Origin: Sipunculus nudus
Taxonomy: Eukaryota > Annelida > Sipuncula > Golfingiida > Sipunculidae
NCBI GenBank assembly: GCA_026874595.1
Contig: CM049306.1
Coordinates: 47,496,019-47,560,018 of the forward strand
Direction of reading: 5' to 3'
Length of the DNA: 64,000 nucleotides
The notes under the pieces were generated by a model. It saw only the letters and a list, made by a program, of their open reading frames with translations. It was not told the DNA's origin and made no database searches. This document shows positions 57,001-64,000 of this stretch, piece by piece. The translations under genes and the position numbers were made by a program. Every line of letters starts with the position of its first letter. Position 1 is the stretch's first letter.

Positions 57001-57956
57001 AAAAGCTATATATTTGTGTTAATTTGTAATAATGAGACTTAACCCGTGTCAATCAAAACCACAGTTCTACCTACATGAAGAACTTGGTTCATGTTACTTT
57101 GGTGGCAATCAAGACATGCATATATTTTCTCTTGAATGCCACTGAGGGCCTCCATTCCTCAGTTTTTTGAATTAGGTGACATGTCAGTTTGAGGATAAAA
57201 AATTAATGTTACTGATGTTTTCAAGGGCCTGTGGTTGAGTTACTCTGTCCACTCACATTAACAGTGATCAGAATTTCAATCCTCATACACGGAAATTGGC
57301 GTAAGAAATCTTTTCTGTTTACTTGTGCTACAATATCCAGCCCTGGTAAAAAGGAAATGCTCTAAAAGTGCTCTTAAAGTTCATTTTTTTAATAAATATA
57401 TATTTTTTGAGTTGTGATCAGTGCTTCACATACTGTCTGTAGGGATCCGCCATGATACATTCAGGCGAAGCCTGAAATAAAGCCAGTAATCTTCAACATG
57501 CAGATCTGATGGCGCTGACGGCACTTTCAGTGGCTGGTCTTTCGTCACCGGGCAGCCTGATGTCATATGAAAATTTTACAAAAACACTTGTATTTTTCAT
57601 AATAATTAACAGTATAATAACCGTATACTGACTCTGATAGTGGTTCTGGTTTATGTGAATTTATCTCATTTTAATCCATATTTAAAATTTATCTAATTTA
57701 AAAATATACACAAATGATTAAACAAGTGTTCTTTTGTTTGATGACCATCAAAGTTTTAAATAAGGAAATTTAAAAAATTCAAAAACAATGAATAAGTTTA
57801 TCAATTATTCTTGATTTAATATATATCTGCTTAATAAAAACTAATAAAACTTATATTTTCTTTTACACAAAAGAATGTATGATGCATTTAATCTTGTGTT
57901 CAATACTGAAATTAATTACCTTTGTCATACACACTGACAGAGCATGGGAGGTGAGG
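44255..57956 (-). CDS. IL-17-receptor-like type I membrane protein with SEFIR domain (gene span, partial 5')
   Basis: Minus-strand gene with nine exons, one of them tentative (57920-57956, 53949-54050, 52885-53005, 49287-49552, 48748-48880, 47700-47900, 45988-46020, 45506-45538, 44255-45081). All phases are consistent; about 570-580 residues are visible. Layout: a glycosylated-looking ectodomain (several N-x-S/T), a Cys-rich membrane-proximal segment, one transmembrane helix, a short juxtamembrane region and an intracellular SEFIR domain with a Ser/Asp-rich tail. SEFIR domains mediate homotypic contact with the Act1/CIKS adaptor in IL-17 signalling. The receptor subtype (A, B, D or a mollusc-specific lineage) cannot be assigned by eye. 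The signal peptide and first ectodomain exons were not found. Confidence 0.87.
45506..45538 (-). CDS. IL-17R-like juxtamembrane microexon 2 (33 bases)
   Basis: Acceptor CTTCATTTCAG, donor GTTAGT. Exactly 33 bases, phase 1/1. Encodes SEAPLVYVKP, leading directly into VEIVKTD of the SEFIR exon; in vertebrate IL-17RA a similar P-rich stretch precedes SEFIR. It can be skipped without frame change. Confidence 0.65.
45988..46020 (-). CDS. IL-17R-like juxtamembrane microexon 1 (33 bases)
   Basis: Acceptor TATTTTCTTTACAG, donor GTAAGT, both strong. Exactly 33 bases, phase 1/1. Encodes a Ser-rich SQISEISSIT between the transmembrane exon and microexon 2. Its size and phase match the second microexon, and both begin with ATTCA, which may reflect ancient exon duplication. 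Confidence 0.65.
47700..47900 (-). CDS. IL-17R-like transmembrane exon
   Basis: Acceptor TTGATCTTACAG, donor GTAGGT. Encodes a Ser/Thr-rich stalk (SGTTSTLATKSVSTTTVKLP), an N-x-T site (NQT), about 23 hydrophobic residues rich in Ile/Leu/Val, then FRRKRNHRPPQKP as a cytoplasmic stop-transfer anchor. This orients the protein as type I. Confidence 0.9.
48748..48880 (-). CDS. IL-17R-like exon: Cys-rich membrane-proximal ectodomain
   Basis: Acceptor ATCAATTTCAG, donor GTAAGT. Encodes WSCSCVCKSTWSPECDQPGD followed by QCNTGCVVHRTG: eight cysteines in about 30 residues. It enters in phase 0 and leaves in phase 1, fitting both neighbours. Confidence 0.82.
49287..49552 (-). CDS. IL-17R-like exon: fibronectin-III-like ectodomain segment
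   Basis: Acceptor ACATTTTTTCAG-like tract, donor GTAAGT. Encodes SYTVDNKTATVNVSFRQAA then NFTSYMLVLKRL and ATGLPNTALCSPGD, with three N-x-S/T sites. Alternating hydrophobic residues and TYEIY near the end fit a beta-sandwich like the second fibronectin-type domain of IL-17 receptors. Confidence 0.82.
49840..50940. repeat. Tandem array of about 148-base monomers
   Basis: The anchor AAAACTAGACCTGTCTAGCT or a variant recurs at about 49937, 50086, 50220, 50369, 50517, 50666 and 50814, giving spacings near 148-149 (one of 134). Each unit also has ATCTCGTTTGACGAGATA-like and GTCATGTCAAG words. Monomers differ by roughly 10-20%. Confidence 0.88.
51506..52380. repeat. 285-base direct duplication inside the 2.76-kb element
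   Basis: 51506-51790 and 52097-52380 are almost identical, sharing GTAACCATGGTAA, CAGAAGTGGATAAGCCTATT, CTTGACCCTTGACCTTGGAG and AGTGTGGCCTGGAGAGTCGT. A weaker repeat of the preceding block (CGCCCCCTGG.GG) at 51190 and 51957 suggests that a larger unit was duplicated. Confidence 0.88.
52885..53005 (-). CDS. IL-17R-like exon: ectodomain segment
   Basis: Acceptor TTAATTACAG, donor GTAAGT. Encodes NYSCITVHDDYNISVHSLPA followed by PETGPPAGTFYRYKRPC. IL-17 receptors have a comparable YxVxVHxLPxP...G.P run at the end of their first fibronectin-type domain. Two N-x-S glycosylation sites. Phase 0 in, phase 1 out. Confidence 0.82.
53949..54050 (-). CDS. IL-17R-like exon: ectodomain segment with GFNLVL motif
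   Basis: Acceptor GCTAGACAG, donor GTACAC, both weaker than elsewhere. Exactly 34 codons, phase 0/0, encoding VTGFNLVLDGDKNFRCYHFN followed by LSQANWTDND. A G.(F/Y).(L/V).L strand followed by a Cys strand is typical of IL-17 receptor fibronectin domains. Continuity into the 52885-53005 exon supports it. Confidence 0.7.
54115..54790. repeat. CCATGG-dense palindromic repeat block
   Basis: At least a dozen CCATGG palindromes in about 670 bases, set in recurrent phrases such as AACCATGGAATATTTGTAAAT (twice), CACTGGTCC.TGCTT (three times) and TTTTCCATGGTG. Blocks occur in both orientations, so long foldback structures are possible. Open frames across it are by-products of the repeats. Confidence 0.8.
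55494..55805. mobile_element. TIR MITE family, copy 4
   Basis: A 312-base copy. Starts TAAGGCC(A)n, then AAAAGGTATGGTTCTCAGGC; ends GTGCCTGAAAACCATACT, a T-run and GCCTTA. The interior phrases read as the reverse complement of copies 1, 3 and 5 (AGATTTCCTTTG, TAGTGCTTTAA, GATCAAAT.ACATTT), so it is inserted in the opposite orientation. Confidence 0.82.
56525..56930. repeat. Three degenerate tandem units of about 145 bases
   Basis: TGACCTCTGACCTCATTAAATATGCATG-type text recurs near 56531, 56676 and 56818. Each is followed by an ATTCAGGTGA or AATCAAACTTAGA segment, a TATTGGTTAAT/TATTGGTAAGT motif and a GAGTTTCATA.A or GAATTTCGTG word. The array ends in GGACGGACC and the TCTATGATGGGA-type terminus (inverted). 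Confidence 0.65.
56940..57000. repeat. TCTATGATGGGA-type repeat terminus, copy 3 (inverted)
   Basis: ACAGACAGATGGACGGACCA followed by TGGGTATACCATAATAAG and CCCATCATAGA, the reverse complement of the 5198 terminus. Confidence 0.6.
57460..57476. repeat. Perfect 7-base hairpin with GAA loop
   Basis: TTCAGGC-GAA-GCCTGAA, inside a GC-richer block (57430-57560) that differs from the AT-rich surroundings. It may mark the edge of a repeat. Confidence 0.5.
57920..57956 (-). CDS. Possible upstream IL-17R-like exon (37 bases)
   Basis: Acceptor CTATTTTTCAG, donor GTAATT. Fits the phase of the next exon if the first base completes a codon, giving LTSHALSVCMTK. There is no family similarity. It is short and supported only by splice-site quality and phase; the true preceding exon may be elsewhere. 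Confidence 0.35.
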
Positions 57957-59439
57957 CTGAAAAATAGAAGGAAACTGGTCATGAAACAATATGGAAAGCA
58001 TTTTTCTTAATTTCCCATTATAAAAAAAAAATGTGTCATTAACAAACAAATTTAGTAACAAACAAATTTAAAAACAAATACAAAATCAGATTATTTTGGT
58101 GAATCAGTTTATTTACACCAAAATAAACTGCTATTTGGTTAGTTAGACTGAAAAACTTGACAATATAATATGGCCCAATTGTTTCCTTTACAGTGTAGAT
58201 TAAACTACAGAAAGTCACACAAGCCAATTCCAAATAATTTTCTTTTCTACACATTCAACTTGAATTATCTAAAAAGACTTTTACTCAGTGTCAAATTATG
58301 TGAGCTTTTTTCAGTATTTACGTATGGGTATATCTATTTCATGCTGCTTTTGGCATTTTCTGCATATCTTAAACATATATATGTTACACAGGTCATTACA
58401 GGTATAAATAGCTAAAACTATAGAGGCAGTGTTTCCCCTTACTGGTGTATCACCTAAATGATACATATTATTATATCAGGGCTTTTAGGGATGTGGGGGT
58501 ATGAGTTTCTTATGCTGGATATATCTTTCAGACTCCCTGTCCTGGTGGTCCAAGGATCAAATTGAACATGTGAATTTCTGGCTGTGGGACAAAGGAAAAT
58601 AAAGCTGGCTCCTACAGAAGTAACTTCCTCACACAAACTATTAAATTGTGTAACTCTTACATTCCTTATCATAACATAATGACAAAATGCCATGATATTT
58701 AATCATATAATTAAAAGCCATGATAATGATATAAATGACTAAAATAGATCCAATTCTAAATATTATATCCTTCAAAGTTTGACATAGTTCCCCTCCCCTT
58801 GGGCATCCAATGTCCCATGCATGTCCCATTTTTTGACTGAGGATGCAGGACTCTCCAATTTTTCTTTCTGCTGAAAGCAAGATACTTAATGTTTCTATGC
58901 ACTTCACAGATGAATTATCCATCAAAATTTTTATTGAAAAAAAAAAAATATATTCCTAGTTTATCTTGGCATAACATTATTACACTGTCTTAAGTTGATA
59001 AAAAAACTATTTAACTGATAATAATAAATTAATCTTATGAACATATAACTTATAATATGACAGAAGGTGAAGATATTTTAGTTTTCTCTTGCTTTTGAGC
59101 AGGAGAAGTCTAGGTCATAGGAGTTATTTCTATGGTCAGGGTAAAATATGAATTATTTCTAAACTTTTTTATTCAACAGAATCTGGCATATGGACATGTT
59201 CTTAGTCAAATCTGTGTTTATAGTTGAAAAATTATTTTCTTATTAAATGTAAAACATGTTTAATTAATATTTTAATTAATAATTTAATTAATATTTTGCA
59301 GAAAATGCCTTATAGACTGGTTATTGGTTATGCCTTTTTTTTATTTTTTTTCCTACTGATCGTCAGTAATGCAGCATCAACCCGTTCACATCAGTTACCA
59401 TAGCATCACAGCCCATTTGTTCAAAGACACAAAAATGTA

Positions 59440-59725
59440 CCCTAAATTAGGTATGGTTCTCAGGCACATTTTTTAAAAATCAGTGCGGGTGGGTGATTTT
59501 TATTGTACCTTTTTTGTATGTTTGGATAAAAATCTCATATGACTAGGGAAAAGCATGACAATAACAGAATTATTTTGCTAAAAAGGTAAAAGCACTACAT
59601 AACAAAGGAAATCTTATCAAAATTGTATTATTTTATCTTCTTGAAAGATGAAAATCTAAATTTTTGATGCAGGGGATTAAAATTAATGCAGGCAGTGCCT
59701 GAGAACCATACCTTTTTTGGCCATA
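59440..59725. mobile_element. TIR MITE family, copy 5
   Basis: Starts TTAGGTATGGTTCTCAGGCA, ends GCAGTGCCTGAGAACCATAC then CTTTTTTGGCCATA. Interior CATATGACTAGGGAAAAGCA and GCACTACATAACAAAGGAAA match copy 1 closely, so these two are among the least diverged copies. Confidence 0.85.
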
Positions 59726-62700
59726 GAGGTAATTTTTTACTTAGTTTTTTATTCAACTGCCATCACTCAATGGACTCAATATGAATTCAACCAAGTGCAA
59801 ACATCTGAATATTCAAAAGAAACAGTTTGACCTATGACCCAGATAGTATACTCAATCAACTTCCTGGTCTCCCTATCCAAATAGCTTCATATAATCTGAG
59901 GACAGTGATTGGTCTATTAAACTCAAGACACACTGAATATATCCTGCTATGCATATCAATACACGTGAGCACTCTATGTCATTTAATCATAGCGTGGCCC
60001 AGCTATACCTGGCTCATCAGAACGAAGGTCTCTGTACATAACTGTGTGTACTTCCTGGTTACTATCAACTATATATCTACATGTTAGGGACAGGATACCT
60101 CAAATTCTAGAGTATATTTATTGATTGCCAAGCTGTGCATATAAAAAAAAGGTCTTTTATAGACTTCCCTGCTGAGAAGTCTCTGTTAGATCCAATCACT
60201 TCTAAGAAACACCTGTTGTGCCATATCAGGCTCAAACATGCGAATGTCATGTGTTACTGGCCCTACATGTATATTACTGCACCATGAACTATAGAACACC
60301 AACAATCAGGTATTTAGATCACCACCATGATATTATCTTTAGTAATAAAATTGCTGGTAACTGAAAACACCACTGTACTATCTGTTCTTATGTAGCTCAC
60401 ATTGTTCCTGATCTATGACACTGCAAGAGATGTCTAAAATATCAAATATCTCAAAACTTATGGGGAAATATGGGAATTGTATTACCCCCCTTAGGACACA
60501 CTTGGCATTAATTCTGACAGTTCAAGACCAAAAATAGAGGTGTGGCCACAGAGGAGTTGTGTGGTACCAGTTTCGATTATAATACAGATTAAACAAGAAG
60601 TCGAACTACAGGACTGCAACTGTCCACCAATCGCAAGCCTCCCCACCGGACATGACCTTGAACATTAGGTGAAGGATAGTGATCAGGTTCAAGCTTGTCA
60701 CCTTTGACTATTATTCTGGGCAAAGATCAATTTAAAAAAATCAAATGTATTATAGGTTTGAAGAGGAAAAAAATTGTAATTTGTATTTTTTTTTCTTATT
60801 GGAACCTAAAAAAGCCCTACCCTGTCTTCCCCCTCCCCTCCCCCCCCCCCCCAAAAAAAATGTATGTGAACCCAAATATGATTTTTTATACAGATATAAA
60901 CGCATCACCCCCTGCAAGCTTCCCTCCTACCAGAGGGTTTCTTAATTGTGAAAGAATATAAAATGTGATTATTAGTTAACCCCATTAATTTTTAATTTAT
61001 GGTTTCTCAAAATAAATAATGAATTAATAAAATGAATTAGATGATGTATTTTTATTACCATTTGGTATCAATATCTCCAAATGTAATATTTTCTACAGAC
61101 TTGTGTGCTTCATTTTGGTATGTGTTTTTTGGTAACATTTAGTATTTTACTCAGTATACTGTACTTGTCCTTTTGTTTTCGCGGTTTACAAATTTGCAAA
61201 ATATACAAATAGGAATTATCACGAAATGTCAAATTATCTGATTACATCATCTTTTAAAATTACCTGCCATTAATCAACAATAATTGCAACTCATTCCATG
61301 TTCCCTTGAGTCTCTGTTCAATCATTAAGCTTTTGCACACGTTATTTGATATAATTATTTCATATATCAGTGGTTTCCTTCGTGAAGAGTTTTAATAATG
61401 TGAGAATGCGAAAGTTGAACCCTTGCAAAACATTAAAAAATAGAAATCATGATATTTTAACCCTTTGTATATGAGACCAACCTCAGTATAATAATATTGT
61501 CAACACCTGAACAGACAGTGAAACTGAAAACATGGAAGTTAATGAATCTTCATACTTAGAGAGTGACAAAGCTTAAACAAATTAAACAGACATCTACAGA
61601 AGAGTAATGTGTTTGTATAACAAAAAGCTGATATTTGTTAAAAAAAACCTGATAAATGTTGGACAACACAGCCACCAGAGACCTAAAAGCATGGTAAACA
61701 CCAGATTTTAATCAAAAGCGCCTCCCAAATTTATGTGCCCTTACTCACACCTGCAGGTTTTAATCCTGGTTATAAGTACAAAATTGCTCTTGCTCCTTCA
61801 ACAGATGTTTAGATGAAACAGAAGTACACACTTGATCAGAAAAAAATCTATAATCTTAGCAATTCTTCACAACTTATAATTCTTTAATTTGAGGAATATT
61901 TAATTATAGAATCTAAGCAATTCTTCTTGACTTAATTCTGGTATTGGAAAACTCTTATGGTTTATTTCTCAAATTTGATCAGCTCTCCATGGCTTAATCC
62001 TGGAATCTAAACAGTCCATAAAACCTTATTTAAATTCATTCATAACATTCACTCCATATCTCCAACAGTCTCACAGTGAAAAAAAGAGACAGCCAAAAAG
62101 ACAGCTAAGCCAAAGGATAGACATATATGTGGCAAAACACATTCTCTTTCCAACATTTTTCAGTAGAGATAATGAATAAACAGAATTTGGGTTCCAGTTT
62201 AAAAGCTCATTGTTATATACATGGCTAACTTGACAGGCTCTGATACCATTGCCAATGTAGACTGAATAAAATAAACAAGGTGATTCATCATAGTATTTCT
62301 AATCATAGATATTGATTTTCAAATTAATTACACCTGAGTGATCTGAAGCAGGCACTGCAGGACAGCCGATGATTAATCACCTGTGCCATTATGCATTGTT
62401 AACAGAAGTGGGACCCAACTAAGTGGTGGGTACCAATATCACTGACATTTGACATTTAAAGTAAAACATAATTACATTCAATCAAGAGAAAAAAAAGTGC
62501 TGAAAACTAGCTCTTGAGTGCATAGATAGCTAAATTACTAGGGATAAAAAAATACAAATTCATTCTCCATATGAATTTAAAGCTTTTCAATATTTCCTGG
62601 TTTAAATATAAAAAAATATAACACTTTATAAAAGTATATGCTTTGAAATATTTAAAATAAAATTTAATTATTCAAAACCACAATACACTTTTGGATGGTT

Positions 62701-63370
62701 AAAAAGATGCTGAATAGTTGCAATAGATGGTGAATAGCTACAAAAAGATGCTAAATAGCTATATGCAAGTTTCATTACAGAGTACAAAGAAATACTTATT
62801 TAAATAAATACTCAATTTAACATAGAAGATTTTAAAATTAAAAAGAAATGCAGAATGCATGCCGGCAAATAATTTGAGAGGCACACTAAGAGAATATATA
62901 TATATACTTATCAAATATCTGAATAAAAAGTGCATATAATTTTCCATCTTTATTAGGTATCTTTATAATTTACTTAACATAAACAATTTCATATTTTATC
63001 TTTTATCCTATACTCATTTAGTTAAAAGATTGAAAACAAAACAGCCTGCCCAAAATAGCAAATAATTTTGATGGATTAAGTACATAAAATAAATATTAAG
63101 AAAATCCCAAATCTTCCTGGTTTGACATGACATCCAAAGAACAATAAAACTTTAATTACATAAATATTTAAATTCTAATGTTAAAGCCTTGAAATACAGC
63201 TTCATCAAAGTAGTGAGTTGATTCAGGAAAGTAAAAAAATATGAGATCTCTCTGTCTTAACAAAACATCCCACAAAACTATGAATATTTATATATGAAAT
63301 TTTATATTCTTATTTCATGTTTAAAAAAAAAATACAAATGGGAGATCGATTACAGTAAGCTTTTAATTAC

Positions 63371-63450
63371 AGCAGAACTTGTTAGGGGACACCTGTGGGA
63401 TATTGCCTAAGTGTCCCAACATTGCAGGTGTCCCTTCATGAGAGGTAGGC
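63371..63450. mobile_element. DNA-transposon end-like fragment (GGGGACACC type)
   Basis: CAGCAGAACTTGTTAGGGGA CACCTGTGGG, then AGTGTCCCAACATTGCAGGT and GTCCCTTCATGAGAG. This imperfect self-complementary GGGGACACCT / AGGTGTCCC text resembles ends of pogo/Tigger-type elements. Only one end was seen. Confidence 0.4.
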
Positions 63451-64000
63451 ACAGATGATGGTACACTTTAAAAAAAAAATATCCAGTGCATTTATGGTAT
63501 GAGTTATCTGTGAATTCCTTTGGTAAACGAAAGGATCTTGAATAGCAATACCTGTTGCTTCCAATCATTTTAACAAGGCCAATTAACTTGACATGAGGCC
63601 CCTTATGAAAATGTTAGTGACTTAGTGACATATTAGTAGTTCACAGACAAAGAGATAAATGGTACCTTTTGCCAAACACATGCTACACCATTAATTTCTC
63701 TTTGAATAAATTAAATTTCAAACCAATCTAAAACATATTTCCATAATTGGTTTCAGATACATTGTTCTATACATACAGATTATATACAAAAATATTGTGC
63801 ATCAAATAACAATCATGTCTGTTTTTAATCTTTTTTTTTACTCATGTACATCTTATCACTTGACTTCTGTGACCGGACTGGTTTATATCATGAATATCCT
63901 AATAATCTTATTGATGTGCACCAATGTTAATGTCAAGGGTGCTGTGAAACATGTCTATTCATGAACACAAAACAATACTGTTGAACAACATGTCATTAAG

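Larger units (their letters stand above)
54791..57919 (-). other. Intron of the IL-17R-like gene
   Basis: No exon recognised between 54051 and 57919 on the minus strand. Contents: the CCATGG block just upstream of the 53949-54050 exon, MITE copy 4, a three-copy repeat of about 145 bases (56525-56930), an inverted copy of the TCTATGATGGGA repeat end (56940-57000), and a small hairpin at 57460-57476 within a more GC-rich patch (57430-57560). Confidence 0.5.
57957..64000. other. Distal region, presumably 5' part of the IL-17R-like gene
   Basis: No exon could be supported. Contents: MITE copy 5 (59440-59725), a poly-C tract (about 60837-60852), an AT dinucleotide run near 62893, and a transposon-end-like fragment at 63371-63450. 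Open frames near 59827-60087 and 60695-60961 look accidental; the latter spans the homopolymer. The receptor's signal-peptide exon could be here but was not recognised. Confidence 0.45.

Noticed and set aside
60695-60961. 88-codon open frame
   Set aside because: It spans a homopolymer C tract and A tract; low complexity with no family resemblance.

Overview
This is a eukaryotic, intron-rich, AT-rich window, probably from a mollusc and most likely a bivalve. The evidence is the combination of GT-AG introns of several hundred bases to over 10 kb, metazoan synaptic-scaffold and IL-17-receptor proteins, and many short degenerate interspersed repeats of a style common in molluscan genomes. The species assignment is inference; no bacterial-type operons, rRNA or CRISPR arrays are visible.

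Two genes are convergent. On the + strand, bases 3592-38357 carry almost the whole coding sequence of a GRIP-family (glutamate-receptor-interacting protein) multi-PDZ scaffold. Nineteen exons join with consistent phases to give about 983 residues: a short N-terminal linker, PDZ1-3, a linker, PDZ4-6, a long acidic linker, PDZ7 and a short tail. The extreme N-terminus lies upstream or was not recognised. Candidate poly(A) signals lie between 39.4 and 41.1 kb.

On the - strand, bases 57956 down to 44255 encode most of an IL-17-receptor-like type I membrane protein: ectodomain exons, one transmembrane segment followed by Arg/Lys residues, two 33-base juxtamembrane microexons and a large last exon with a SEFIR signalling domain. 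Its 5' end (signal peptide) was not found and may be beyond 58 kb or outside the window.

The rest is intronic and intergenic DNA full of mobile and tandem repeats. Notable items: (1) a 49-base minisatellite at 32909-33818 whose unit is the 3' edge of the PDZ6 exon plus its splice donor; (2) an internally deleted pogo/Tigger-like transposon at 22758-24275 inserted into one copy of a local duplication, so the empty site is preserved 0.5 kb away; (3) a 2.8-kb element at 49671-52432 with 13-base terminal inverted repeats, a 3' hairpin and an array of about 148-base monomers; (4) five copies of a roughly 300-base terminal-inverted-repeat MITE; (5) a CCATGG-dense palindromic block at 54.1-54.8 kb.

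The two genes have no evident functional link: GRIP clusters receptors and cargo at membranes through its PDZ domains, and the SEFIR receptor would signal in innate immunity. I could not run alignments, so exon boundaries rest on reading splice sites, phase continuity and remembered family features.
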